64,000 nucleotides of DNA from Chlorokybus atmophyticus (Eukaryota > Streptophyta > Chlorokybophyceae > Chlorokybales > Chlorokybaceae), in contig RHPI01002438.1 of assembly GCA_009103225.1 (NCBI GenBank), positions 1,088,812-1,152,811 on the forward strand, given 5' to 3'. The position numbers were made by a program, and so were the translations under genes. A model generated the notes under the pieces. It saw nothing but the letters and a program-made list of their open reading frames with translations, had not been told where the DNA came from and did not search any database. Of this stretch, positions 10,847-23,056 are shown piece by piece (positions within the stretch are counted from its first letter, which is position 1; every line of letters begins with the position of its first letter).

Positions 10847-12937
10847 ATGGCTGGGGGGGACAGCAACGGGCATGTTGCTGATCCCGAGGCGCCATCAACG
10901 GCAGACAAGCTCGTTGAGGCAAATGCCAAGTTTACGCGCTCGGATAGCAGAGCATGGAGAGCGCCGTTCTTCATAGGTGAGGTCATCCTCTGATCAATGC
11001 TTCAATGATCACACGAAATTGTGTATGCAGATTGTCTGCACAAACTGCTTGAGAACTGCATTGCTGATTGTGTTCTTGGAACACAGCTGGCGGCTTTTGC
11101 TACTAGTCTTGGTAGCTGTGTTTGCATTGGTCAGCATTGTTGTTGCTGATTGTTTTTGGCATTAGTTTGCTGCGCATTGTGCTGGGACCAGCATTGAGCG
11201 GCATTGTTGGTGCACTAGGGGTTGCGGGCGGGACTGCTTCAGGCAAGACGACGGTGTGCAATCAGATCATGCAGAGGCTGAAGCACCACCGCGTGGTGTT
11301 GATCTCACAGGACAGCTTCTACAGAGGCCTGACCACAGTCGAGCTCGAGCGCGCTGCACAAGGAGAGTACAACTTTGATCATCCTGATGCTTTTGACCAC
11401 TTGGCCATGCTGCAAACCCTCAGCGAACTACGAACAGGCCAACAGGTTGGATGCGTGATCGCTACTTTATGTTCACCAAGCATTGCATCATGCCTGAAGC
11501 CTTGTAAGAGATTGACTCAGGTCCGTTTGTGTGTACAGGTTGACATACCCATCTATGACTTTGTGACGCATCAGCGCTCAGCGCAAGTGCGCAAACTGAA
11601 TCCGGGGGATGTTGTCATACTGGAGGGCATACTGGTGTTTCATGATCCCAAAGTGCGGGACATTCTCAACATGAAGGTATAGGAACCGTTCTCCCTCAGC
11701 TGCAAGCCGCTTGATAAGTTGATGTGTTGACGTGTTGTGTCATCACAGGTGTTTGTTGATACTGATGCCGATGTGCGTCTTGCGCGACGTATCACAAGAG
11801 ACACTCTGCACCGCGGTCGGAGTGTTGAGAGCGTGATTGAGCAATACAGCAAGTTTGTGAAGCCCGCTTTTGACACATGGATTGCTCCCACCAAGAAGTA
11901 AGTAGTGTGCACACTGCCACACTCAATGCTTCTTGTATACATTGGAATTGTTGCTGGCAGGTATGCGGACGTCATCATCCCCAGGGGAGGTGACAACATG
12001 GTTGCAATCGATCTGATTGTCCAGCATATACGCACCAAACTCGGCATACACGACTTGCGGAAAATATACAACAACGTGATTGTCATCCCGTCTAACTTCC
12101 AGGTTGGCTGCTTGCCTCCTACACAAGACTGCTCATCTGTGTTGCTTTCTGACTGATAGTAAATGTGCGCGTATGTTGGGTTCAGGTGCGAGGCATGCAC
12201 ACGATCATCCGCGACAAGACCACGACGAAAACAGACTTCGTGTTCTACTCTGATCGTCTCATCCGGCTTGTTGTCGAGCATGGCCTCGGACACTTGCCAT
12301 TCATGGAGAAGGCTGTCATCACACCAACCGGAGGATGCTACATAGGTTAGTCACAGGATGGTACATTTATGGTGCATGTTATTGTCACCTTGTAGTCACT
12401 AGTTTCACGTCATCAATCTGCTCCAGCTGAATTGTCCCTTGCTTGCACGTTCATTTGCATGTTGGGTTGCCTGATTGTGTGCTTCCTTCAGGTGTTGAGT
12501 TCTCGAGGCGCTTGTGCGGCGTGTCCATCATCCGTAGTGGTGAGAGCATGGAGAATGCGCTGCGTGCCTGCTGTCAGGGCATCAAGATAGGGAAGGTATT
12601 GATTCACCGCGCGGGCAGCGACGACGGGAAGCACCTCGTGTACGAGAAGCTCCCAAAAGACATTGCCGACAGGCACGTCCTCCTGCTTGATCCCATTCTC
12701 GCGACGGGCAACTCGGCCATACGCGCCATTGAAATACTCCTCGCCAAAGGCGTACCCGAGAACCGCATCATCTTCCTCAATCTGATATCCGCTCCAGAGG
12801 GCATCCACCAGGTGTGCAAGCGGTTCCCGCAGCTGTCTATTATTACTTCGGAGATAGATGAGGGTCTTGCCGAAGACCATCAAGTGCTTCCTGGTGTTGG
12901 GGAGTTTGGAGACAGGTATTTCGGCACGGACGATTGA
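10847..12937 (+). CDS. bifunctional uridine kinase / uracil phosphoribosyltransferase-like (UKL)
   Basis: A pyrimidine-salvage enzyme of plant UKL type. Seven exons (10847-10976, 11219-11445, 11539-11676, 11749-11897, 11961-12102, 12186-12345, 12492-12937) give 463 residues. The uridine kinase half has the P-loop GGTASGKTT (47-55), QDSFYR, then DHPDAFD and IPIYDF. The UPRT half carries the PRPP-binding loop [12 protein letters not shown] (380-391) and the uracil-site end [14 protein letters not shown] at the C-terminus. Length matches plant UKLs, whose UPRT activity is often weak or lost although the domain persists, so the second activity is not certain. All seven junctions keep phase. Confidence 0.95.
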
Positions 12938-13711
12938 TGTTTGGGGGGTTGTGTGCATATACATGTTTGCACATCCGCGCATTCAGCTTCTCATTGTGTA
13001 CAGCATTCTTGCGTCTATATGCTATGCGCCCAGATGTTGTATCTCTAAAGTTTGGGAGGGTGCAATGTGTGAAAGTACAATGGTTGTGTTTGTTTTGATC
13101 AGTCAATTTGCACTCCGACACCAACGCATTCACATCTTGTATGGCAAGCGTGCCAGCAAGGGTTGGCAGTGCTTTTGACAAGCCTCTGCATGCTACATAC
13201 GCGGCGACGTAGCTTCATTCAACCTGGCAATGCCAACACCAGTCACACATGCCAGAAAATCGCTGGTAGTAAGTGCCCAGCTTGACAGCACTGCGCCAGA
13301 TGAGTGTTGATCACACACGACGGGTTGTGAGCTTAGCCTCGAACCTCTACACCATGCCCTGACAAGAAAAGTGCATTGCACAGGCAAAGCAAAGCTGCAG
13401 CAGACTCACCTGCCCAGAAACATTTTCAAAATCAGCCACAGATTGCTCATAGCCCTCCCAGATTACCGCAGGAAGTGTTAACCCATTCTGGCGTACATGC
13501 GTACTGGCACTAGCGGACGCACTACCGGCAATGCTGGCGTGCAAGTCTTACTGGCGTTGGCAGAAGCAGTGGCACTGGCAAGCCGCGGCGGTACTGGCAG
13601 TTGCGGTTGACTGGCAGAGAAGCATCACGTGTGGGCAGCTTGGCCTGGCGAGCGGCGGGGGCGGCGGCGGCGGCGGCGTGCTGGGATGACCGCCAGGCTG
13701 CTTCTATCGGC
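12938..13711. other. intergenic, no gene seen
   Basis: This is 3' sequence of the UKL gene and 5' sequence of the phosphodiesterase gene. Frames here are short and without recognisable content. Confidence 0.5.
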
Positions 13712-16401
13712 ATGAGCGGCTTGACAGCTGCTTCTGCTGTCGGCGCTGTGCTCCTGCTCCTGCTCCTGCTTGCGCTTGTGCGAGGAGATCAGCCGACAGG
13801 TGCAGAGGCATCTCAGCTAAAGGTCCTGCAACTCACTGACCTCCACCTGGACGCCGCCTACACAGCCGGTTCTGAGACGGCCTGCGCATGCCCGCCATGC
13901 TGCCATCGCCCACAATCAGGCTTGGGACCTGAAGAGGCGGGCGACGACGCTCCGCTGCCGCCAGTGCAGCAGCCTGCCAGGCCACTTGGTTAGTCCCACC
14001 TCTCTAGCACACTGCGCAAAGCATACATGCATGCATCATTGTCGAAATGAGAGCAATACAACAACCAGTTTGTCGCGCGTTGCATGCTGCTGCTGCTGCG
14101 AGCAGCGAATCATTAAACACCATCACTCATGTCTTTGCGCTTGCATGCATGCAATACGAGGCAGTCTTAAAAGTGCTTAGGACTTGTAGTATGATACTTG
14201 GCACTTAAGGCTTGTTGTGGATTCTTCTTCTTGACAGGAGAGTACAAGTGCGACTCTCCGCTTGCTTTATTGCACTCAGCTGTTGCATTTGCTGCCCAGT
14301 TGAAGCCAGACATTGTCCTCATCACGGGGTGAGTCTGCACACTTTATCGTCACGTAGTTCAGCAGCTACAGAGACGCATGCATTGCACATGCACATACGC
14401 GCCGGTGTGCTCGCGCAAGCACTTGCACATGAGCACAGGCACACGCGCATGCACATAGAGCAAACAATAGTTTCTTGCTTGATGCTTCACGCATGTCATA
14501 AGCTGAGAGGACAACATTGAGCCTTTAGCATGCTTCTCGCCAGGGACTTTGCACCACATGAGCTGCCGCCTGATCAGGCAGAGGCACAGGTTGTTGTGTT
14601 GGAGTCAATACGAGCAGCCACAGCCATTGTTGAAGCAGCATTGCCTGGCGTACCCTTGTACGGCCTGCTGGTAACCATTGCGCACACAACGTTGCAGGAG
14701 TGCAGAGACAAGTGTTGATTGTGCTTGGTTGTTGATTGCAGGGCAATGCTGACTTTGTTCCAAAGAATACGGATGCCGGCAAGGAGCATCGCAGCTGGCT
14801 GACAACAGCTGTGAGTTGTCTTGTTGAATTGCTGTTTGGCCATAATGACACGCGCACAATAGACTGATCTTGTGTTGGAATCAGGTCGCAAGTATATGGA
14901 GGCGCTGGCTTCCAAATGATGCGCAGCAACAACTGTCACTGCACGGTTACTACGAGGTGCGAGGATGGTGCTTGTCTTGCTGCAGACGGTGAGGACGTCA
15001 GTGATTTTTTCTGCTTCAATGCACAATGCACAATGCCCCTGCAGGTGCCTGTGACGCCCTCATTACACATTGTTGCGCTGAACACACAGTAAGTTCTTGC
15101 TGTCATGCTGTTCCCAAGACACGCACATGCGCGCTCACGCTCGCGCTCTCGCATTTGCACAGACAGCATCAACCTTTGACTACTCACCATCATCTAACAA
15201 TAGACCGATTTTAGGTGCTGCTATGTCCGCAACTTCCATGTGTTTGTAGATGACGGGCCTGCTTCCGAGCAGCTCCAGTGGCTTCGTTCTGTGCTTGATC
15301 ACGCGCGTGCAGCGGGCATCAAGTGCCTGATTGCTGGTCATGTGCCACCAGGTACAGTGGGCTTGTTGAGTGTTAGAGACATCGCTGTGTAGGCAACAAC
15401 CAAAAGGCATGATGTGTTCTCATTGCAGGACTGGGAAGTGGCTGCTGGGGCAACTACAGTGCGCAGTATCAACAGCTGGTGTCTGATTACGCTGACGTCA
15501 TTGTTGCGCAGCTGTATGGACACATGCACACAGGCTCAATGAGGTACACACAAAGACAGTTGTAACATCACTCTACTCGCTGGAATACCGCGGTGATCAA
15601 GTGGGTTTAAGTGCATGTTGCGTCTTCTCTCCAGGCTAATGGGAAACACCGTCGCATATGTGACCCCATCGCTTTCACCGCATGATCTGCAGCAAAATCC
15701 ATCATTCCGCATCTACACGCTGGGAGCTGAGGTACACACAACAATAACTGACAGCACACACGGTCCAGACAGCCAACATTAGGCCCACACTACAGGGAGT
15801 TACCTCATTTGAGCAGTATAGCTTGGACCTTTCATCACCGCATCCGAGCAATGAAGGCTGGGAGATGACTTATAACCCACTGAATCTGTGGGAGATGGAA
15901 GGCATGACTGCCAAACACTGGCAGCGCATTGTGACGGACATGAAAGCCAATGGCACCATGCTGGACACATTTTTGAGGGTCGAGGGGAACAATGGTCAGT
16001 GGATGCAACAGCAAATGAGGGTGAGCAGCAGTTAATGATACACTGCAGTAGCCAGCCAACTTTGTCATGACATATATACACATTGCTATACTCTGTACTC
16101 TTATATTCTGATGACAATGTGTGTGTGGCTGTGTGTGTAGCGCAATCGTTGGGCCAGGGAGAACTTCTTCTGCATCTTGCGCCATGCAAGCACGGTGGAG
16201 CATGTGGAGTGCATTGGCAAGTCCGAAGAGATGATCCTTAAGATGTATCTCGGCCAGGAGTTGTACGAGTTGACGGCACTGTTCCCTTTCCCCGTCCTAT
16301 TTGCACACTTCTGCTCCGGGCTGCCGCACGTCGGCTCAACAGCATGCGCACTAGCCAAAGCGTCGATAGAACCAGTTGTGGTGGACTCAAGACAGCTGTA
16401 A
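13712..16401 (+). CDS. secreted sphingomyelinase-type metallophosphodiesterase
   Basis: Calcineurin-like phosphoesterase of the acid sphingomyelinase / SMPDL3 / endopolyphosphatase group. Eleven exons (13712-13988, 14238-14328, 14544-14670, 14742-14810, 14885-14956, 15045-15088, 15215-15351, 15429-15543, 15635-15731, 15796-16020, 16141-16401) give 504 residues. A leucine-rich signal peptide (about 1-25) decides this ATG over upstream non-ATG codons. Metal-site motifs in order are TDLHLD (42-47), GDFAPH (123-128), GNAD (166-169), GHVPPG (268-273) and GHMHTGS (303-309). The usual GNH[DE] histidine is alanine here. CDSP and later cysteines fit the family. No saposin domain is present, so it resembles SMPDL3/Ppn1-like members more than true lysosomal sphingomyelinase; the substrate is unknown. 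Confidence 0.88.
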
Positions 16402-16508
16402 AATTGACATCAATACTGAGTGTTGCTGTCGGTGCATTGATGGTGCACGCCGTTCTTGTTGGGGCACTCGTGGCATGAAGATGATGTTTGCTTTATGCTC
16501 TCTCTCTA
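16402..16508. other. short 3' flank of the phosphodiesterase gene
   Basis: Nothing specific is seen beyond TGTAA overlapping the stop codon and a CT-rich run that forms the target of the next element. Confidence 0.4.
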
Positions 16509-17021
16509 TGACAAACCACTAGGCCACAAAAGCACGAAGTGTGTTCTATGGCCATTGTGGCGTTATTATCAAGTCGTCCCGTGACATTCCCCTCCACTTA
16601 GGTATGTAATGCCCTCATTAGATGTGAGTTTTTATAGAGCATCTCGTCAGTAGCAGTGGAAGCGCTTTGTAACCATCACTGAGTAGTCGCAGCGCGCATT
16701 ATGCTGCTGAGTGACCGACTGTCAGTCGCCATCAGGCAAGTCGCGCGGTACTACCTAGCGGCGGCTCCAGGTACGCGCGACGCGTCGGAATGACCGACTG
16801 GCGTCCGGCAATTCGCGCGTTGCACTGAGCAAACGCGCAACCCATCATTTTTGGTAATAACAACGACCTCAAAAATACTTCTTGGTCTGCCGCGAAGCGG
16901 TTTCGACCTCAGGGTCTTTCGGCCTCAAGCTCCGATGACCAATGTAACCAACCACTAGGCCACAAAAGCATGAAGTGTGTTTGGTGGCCATTGTGGCGTT
17001 ATTATCAAGTCGTCCCGTGAC
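16509..17021 (-). mobile_element. TRIM-like miniature LTR element 2
   Basis: Direct repeats of 78-79 bases (16509-16586 and 16943-17021) flank about 356 bases. On the minus strand the 3' copy begins TGTCACGG and the copies end in CA; the first T of the 5' copy is altered. Just inside the 5' repeat lies TTGGTCATCGGAGCTTGAG, similar to an initiator-Met primer-binding site. The purine tract GGAGGGGAAT directly precedes the 3' repeat. Both outer flanks are CT-repeat (AGAGA-type duplication). LTR ends, TCGGAGCTTGA and the purine tract are shared with the element at 3199-3706, so they belong to one family or sister families. No coding capacity. Confidence 0.72.
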
Positions 17022-17775
17022 TCTCTCTCTCTCGCGCGCGCGCGCAATACCCTCCATTGCATCGCTATCAAGTGCTTCCACAAGACTTCAAAACCAGGTG
17101 GTTCACGAGTGCATGTAAACATAGAGGGTAACCTTATCCGCTACTAATATACTAGTATGTATTTGCAATTGCATATTGGTGACCTCATAAAATAAGCAGT
17201 TCATGTTGATATTATGCAGTCGGTGGATTCATGTTGCAACCAATTCTAATGCAACACACGCTTTGTGGCATTGCACTTCATGCAATCTTATCAATAACTG
17301 CGCTGATCTTACATATGTTGTTTTCTGAGGGGGGACCCGATGCGAAGTGTTACATATGTATAAACCATTGCGTACGTATGTATGGTTATTTAACTTCTGT
17401 GTTTTTATGTTATTTTTTCATGTTTTACACAATATCGCGACATGTCAGCGTAACGTCACATTATGTAGTAATTGTGCCCATTATGTACTGTAACTAATAT
17501 ACCATTGCTAAACGTGCAACTTGTTATATGTGCATGCATGTGATGGAATATATACGCTTAAAGAATGATAACAAATACACATGGTGTACCATGCACGATT
17601 TCACAGTGCATGTTCATCATGCAAAACGGGGAATCTCACCTCTTGCAAATCGTATTTTTAGGGAGAGTTGCTGATGAATTCCAAGATAAAATGCTTTGTC
17701 TTGATAACTGTCTACCTTTCAACATTGGATGAGATTTAAAAAAACATTCAATGCGTGTAGGACCCCCCCCCCCCC
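17022..17775. other. intergenic, AT-rich, no gene seen
   Basis: It starts with a (CT)n(CG)n microsatellite (17022-17046) and then becomes AT-rich. No coding exon or RNA gene is recognised. It ends in a C homopolymer at the assembly gap. Confidence 0.5.
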
Positions 17776-18006
17776 NNNNNNNNNNNNNNNNNNNNNNNNN
17801 NNNNNNNNNNNNNNNNNNNNNNNNNNNNNNNNNNNNNNNNNNNNNNNNNNNNNNNNNNNNNNNNNNNNNNNNNNNNNNNNNNNNNNNNNNNNNNNNNNNN
17901 NNNNNNNNNNNNNNNNNNNNNNNNNNNNNNNNNNNNNNNNNNNNNNNNNNNNNNNNNNNNNNNNNNNNNNNNNNNNNNNNNNNNNNNNNNNNNNNNNNNN
18001 NNNNNN
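17776..18006. other. assembly gap (231 N) between poly-C tracts
   Basis: N run bounded on both sides by C homopolymers, a typical assembly break. Frames crossing it are artefacts. Confidence 0.99.
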
Positions 18007-18313
18007 GGCCCCCCCCCCCCCCCCCCCTTTGGTTGCAAAGTCCGTACAGAAGGCAGCGCCGGACACGCGACAACATGCCACGTCGGAGGCTGTCTTGGTC
18101 GTTGATTGGTCACTTGAAAATCCAAACACTTGGCCAACAAGCAGGAAGCTGCCGTGCACGTCGAAACCTAACATCCCCCCAGCCCGTTTGATTCACCAAG
18201 TTTAGTTCACGTTGAGGTAAGTGGTTCACCAAAATTAGGGTTAGCAATCTGGCTCGGCAGTGTCGCAGGCGGCGGCGGAGGTGTAGGCGGTAGAGGGGTT
18301 GTCGGCGAGGCGG

Positions 18314-21300
18314 ATGCTGCGGGGAGGCTTGGCGGGAGCTTGGCAGCGCTCTCTGTCCTTGCCACCGCCGCTGCTGACGACGTTGAAGCCGCCGTCTCTT
18401 GCGCCTCCTGCAAGGAGCACCAAGCAGTGCGTGACGGCACAGGAAGCTCCTGCCTCAAGCGAGGAGAGCGCTGGGGTAAGCAGCAGTCCCAGGGTCAGCA
18501 GCAGTGTTAGCAAGGTCAGGGTTGTGGGTGGTAGTAAAGGGCGGGCGACAGTCTGGACTGTGGACCCAGCGCCGAGGGAGCTGACAGCGGAGATCAGGGC
18601 TCGCCGCACGGAGGAGCGCCGCCGCCGCAAAGACGCGGAGACAAAGCCTTGGTACGGCAGGCACCGCCACGCACGTCAAAGCTCCGACCAGCCCGACCGC
18701 ACGCTCACTCGCCAGATTACCTTCTTTGCACAGCGACGGCAGCTTGACAAAGTAAGCCATTGCGCTCACATCTTGTACCGGAAAGCCAATCATGCTCTAC
18801 GTAGTTGTGCATGTAGAAGTGGCCATCAATGGTGACTGCATTGACTTGCGTATTGCTTGTTGGGGTCGCCAAATTTATTGACCAGCTCAGCGCAAGGATA
18901 GCGCGTTTGAACTGCAACGCATGCCGTGTCGAGTCTGTCATGCAGTTCTTGTGCACATCGTCAGTAAACCAAACTGCGATAGAGGTATCTGGTGGCATGG
19001 TGAAGGCAAAGCAACATCCGGTTGCACACTGATGTCACAGCTGACTGAGTGTAAAACTGCCTTTGCTTGCCACCAGTACGTCACGCATGCAGAAGCAAGA
19101 CTGTTTGTTATGACATCGCCAAGCAGCGTGCAACTATGTATATAGCATAACTGACTGCTGAGCATCCCTTTGCTTGATAACTCCCCATTATTGGCAGTCG
19201 GCCTAATGATTACAACGCAGACGAGGTTTGTATACCTGTTTTGCACCGGAGATGTGTGGATTTCAAGTGCATGACAACGGCATTGCAGTTATGCCGCGCA
19301 ATCAGTGGTGTTGTGTGCTTTGTTGCAGTGCACACTGGTTGTCAGTGCCCTACGCTACTTTGTTTGTACCATGTTGGGTGTTGAAGATGTTTCGTAGCAT
19401 TTGTCTCGCGGACATGTCCACACGGTCTTGGCACTGCGCAATGTGAAGTGCTGGGTACATTATGCTGACTGTTGTGTGTGTGCAGATCTTTGAGCTGCTG
19501 TGTGAGAACACAGAGGCTGGTCGGCCTCCGAATCGCATCAGCTTAAATGCAGCTATTGAAGCTTGCATACACTGCGGAGATGTGGACCGCGCGCTGCAAG
19601 TGCTGGCTGAGATGGAAGAGGCGGACGGGCCGGGTGCAGATGCCGTTACATATGGCACTATAATAAAGGGGCTAGGGCAGGTCAGCATTGCATGCTAGAT
19701 GTGATTGTGCTCAAGCATTTTCAGCAATGCTGCCTGGCTTTAAGTTTCGCATCAGCAGCATTGCCCATATGTTATTTGTCGTTGACAGGCAGGAAGGTTA
19801 GATTACGCATTCGCGTTGGTGGAGCGCCTGGACTCGACCAGAGTCCATCTATTATCGCTGCTCAATGCGTGCGCTGAGGCTGGAGATGCAGCGCGTGCGC
19901 GCGCCGTTATGTTCCAACTACGGCAACGTTTTGGTGTTTCCACGCTAGCGTACAATGTATTGCTGAAGGCATACTCGCGATCAACACGGCCACAGGTAAG
20001 ATGACCTTAACATACTGCTCTTTTGGGTAGTCCACTTGCTTGGATATTGTTAATGCATGCATTTACTTGTGTATCAACGGAATAATGTTGTCCGCAGGAG
20101 GCGGACCGTATTTTGCAGGAGATGATCAGTGCTGGGGTTCAACCAGACCGCATCTCTTACAACGCAGTGCTGTCTGCTGCTGTACGCGGTGGAGACCTGA
20201 ACCGAGCCAGGGCGGTTGTCAACGAGATGCGCGAAGCGGCTGAGCAGCGAAATGACAAGAGCCTTCTCCCGAATGCGTCGACGTACACAACACTGGTAAA
20301 GGTGTGCTGCCATGCATGTTTCTTTCGGATGGACAATTGATGCAAATAGTAGTTGGCTACTAATTCAGGAAGGCCATGCACTGTGTTTTGCTCGGCTGTT
20401 GTGACTGCGTAAGTATTGTTGTTGTCTGAGTGCATGAATTGAAATGAAAAGGGGTCATTGCGCACGAGTGGAGGCCATACATTTGCATTGACCCCCCCCC
20501 CCCTGCAAGCAGCAGAGACATGTTGTGACCTGAGCACCAATGGTAACTTTCTGAGCTCCAGCTGATCCCTGACCCTTTCCCTCAAGCAGTGCGCCCCTGA
20601 CCAGGGCGTCCACCGGGCCGGGGGCGGCCGAGCTGGCGGAGTCACCGCCGCCGCTGGCGCTGTCGCTCTGCCAGCGCCAAAGCACCATCCCGCCTGTTGT
20701 AAACACCCATACCAGGTCCAACATGTTGCCAAACCACTACTTGTCGTCCTCCACCCCCCGCCAGCGACAACGACAACAACCACCTGCCGCCGCCGCCGCC
20801 GTTAACTAACCGATAAATGCGGCTCCCAAGCTGGCACTCACGGTTAAACCTTTTGCTTAAAACATGATTNGGGCTGTGACAAAACCAGGGGACTGTTAGG
20901 TAGATTTGGTATAGTGGTGATGCTGGTTGTGTTGCATGTGTATTAGGCTTGTGTGTTGTCATTGCTTACTTAACAGAGGGGGTGGGGGGCTGTGATAAGA
21001 CTGGGGGGCTATGTAGGTTTACGCTTTGTTTTGGTGATGCTGGATGGGTTGCAGGTGTATTGGGCGCATGTAGTATCACATGTACCCTGTGATACTGCAT
21101 CCGCTTGACATTTGCCTACAAGCTGCTGATCAGAATGGCATGCTTGCATAATTGTGACTGTGGGAATGAGTTGCGTGTGAACAGGGAGGGTGGAGGGTGC
21201 ATGGTAGTAGAAGCAATTTTTGACAAAAGAATCATCTCTCATCATGTCAGTTATGTTGATACTGCCCGCTAAGCAGTCAACTTGGATTTGCTGTTAGGGC

Positions 21301-23056
21301 TTGGCGGCAGCTGACGAACCATCCGGTGGCGGTCTGGAGGCTGTCCGTGCTGTTGCTGAGGAGATGCAGAGTGGGGGTTGCGCACTGGACCGCATTGCGT
21401 ACACTGCGTTGGTGGACGCTTTTGCCGCTACAGGGGCCGTGGAAGGTTTGTGTTTCAGGCACCAGTGTGGCAGTTCTTCTACCTTACACAAGTTGTGCAC
21501 CGTGCTGCAACAGCTGTTGTGTGTATGGTTTCATGCTGCATGGCCTCCCATTTCCAGCATGGATCCGTTTACATAGAAACGTAGTGACAGTACGCATTAG
21601 CAACTGCTGTTCAGTGATGATCACGTTGTGATGTTTAAGTAATAGGTAGATTATACAACAGGTGTTGGCTTCCTCTTCGTTGTCCAGTGCATGAGATACA
21701 TGTGATTAGGAGCAGAGTTGGAAATGGCAGAGCCATTTGTCATGATGTGGGTTGTCCAACTTATGATTATGTTGGGCGCTGCTGCGTTGTTGCCATGATG
21801 TGCACTGTTACTCCTTTGCAGAGGCCTGCACCATTTTGACCAGGATGGAGGGAATGGGCTTTGACAATGCAGAGCTACGCCCTCGAGCGCACGCGTACCT
21901 CTCTGTGATGAGGGCGCTTGCTGAAATGGGCGATGCCGATCTGTGCGAAACCATGTCGCAGCGCATGGTGGAAAAGGCAGCAGGCCGAGTTGGCCCTCCT
22001 GAGCGTAGTGAAGCAGATGAGCTTTGTGTTGAGGCAGCAGCTAACGCAGGACAGGTGTGACATTGCATTGGGGCTGGTTCATGTCTCAAACATGAACACA
22101 AAGACCTTTACTTGGTTGTGTCAGAAAGGTTGATCGCTCCAGCGGGATGCATTTTTTATGCTTCATTAACTTCCTTTGTTTGTGCAGTTGCAACGAGCGC
22201 GCCTTCGATTGTTTGAAATGGAGCAAAGACGGGGCAGCTTAATGTTGTCAGCACGAGCTTACAAGGTAGGGACCGCATGCTTGTGTGGTATCAGATGCAA
22301 GCAGGTATCTGATGTGACTGCATCCTGCAGGCTCTGTTGCGGCTCAATCTGCATGGCGAGTGGGACGTGAGCAACTATCAACCATACATATTCAAAGATC
22401 CGGTATGCTGTGCTACGATATGCAACCATCTATTGATGCAGGCTGATGCCCATGCTAGTGTGGTTATCATCTTTATGTTGCATATTCAGGCGAGGGTATA
22501 CTCCATGATTAGCAGCATCATGGTGACGGCAGACAATGCTGGGACCGTGCAGCCGGATGATGCCGTGAGCAGCATTGCGGGACGCTTTTTTGACTTGTAC
22601 ACCAATGCACTGCCGGTTGCGGACCAAAGGGGGAAGTGTGTCGGAATGCTTGAAGCTTCTGCGTGCACAGAGGTCAGGAACAGCTTGTCGATCAACTTGC
22701 ATGGGGCAAACAGCGCATTGTACAGATTGTACATTGTAATTGACTTGTGACTTACTCCAAGATTAGGTCTATGTTTGCCAATGAATATCTTTTTGCTTGT
22801 GCAGGTGAATCCTGAGGCACGAGTGTCCGACGTGATGCAGCCTCTTGGGGATGCGTTTGTAGATCAGAGAATGCGCATTGTGGATGCGGGCGAGTTGCTG
22901 GCGCAGCATAGGGCTGAAGTGCTCCCTGTGGTGGACTCGCAGGACGGCGCGCTGCTCGGCATTGTGCGGAGAATTGACGTCTTTGCCTCTAGTCATGAGA
23001 CATCGTCGATGCTAGATCACTCCACTCTAGACTACACAGCTGCTGCGATGGCTTAA
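18314..23056 (+). CDS. pentatricopeptide repeat protein with C-terminal CBS domain
   Basis: Organelle-type RNA-binding PPR protein fused to a CBS module, the arrangement of Arabidopsis CBSPPR1 (At5g10690). Ten exons (18314-18751, 19486-19680, 19789-19995, 20098-20301, 21298-21445, 21822-22054, 22188-22265, 22331-22402, 22490-22672, 22805-23056) give 669 residues in continuous phase. Residues 1-100 are rich in Ser, Arg and Pro, like a plastid or mitochondrial transit peptide. PPR helices follow, such as RISLNAAIEACIHCGDVDRA and DRISYNAVLSAAVRGGDLNR. The CBS part is in the last exons (VSDVMQPLGDAF, VLPVVDSQDGALLGIVRR). The first ATG is the earliest in frame. Intron 4 (20302-21297) contains the copied SRPR exon and an N. 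RNA target unknown. Confidence 0.9.
20503..20869 (-). pseudogene. identical copy of SRPR exon 1 inside a PPR-CBS intron
   Basis: All 367 bases equal 9971-10337, covering the whole first SRPR exon, the start of its first intron and its upstream sequence. The left border is a C homopolymer (20491-20502) and the right border is a single N at 20870. Coding plus non-coding identity and these borders point to an assembly artefact, or else to a very recent duplication. Only exon 1 is present, so it cannot make the receptor. Confidence 0.85.
20870..20870. other. single ambiguous base (N)
   Basis: A lone N exactly at the right edge of the copied SRPR segment, consistent with a forced contig join. Confidence 0.95.
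20871..21060. repeat. two-unit diverged tandem repeat in a PPR-CBS intron
   Basis: A unit starting gggctgtgacaaaacc at 20871 recurs with changes from about 20988 (gggctgtgataagac). Both units continue through ggtgatgctgg and gtgtattggg-type sequence. The period is about 117 bases. Confidence 0.55.

Noticed and set aside
17636-18205. Several frames of 130-158 codons around the second gap
   Set aside because: They cross N and poly-C/poly-G and have no real content.
20455-20783. A second, independent SRPR gene
   Set aside because: Only exon 1 and flanks are present and they are identical to the real gene; best explained by misassembly or a fragment duplication.
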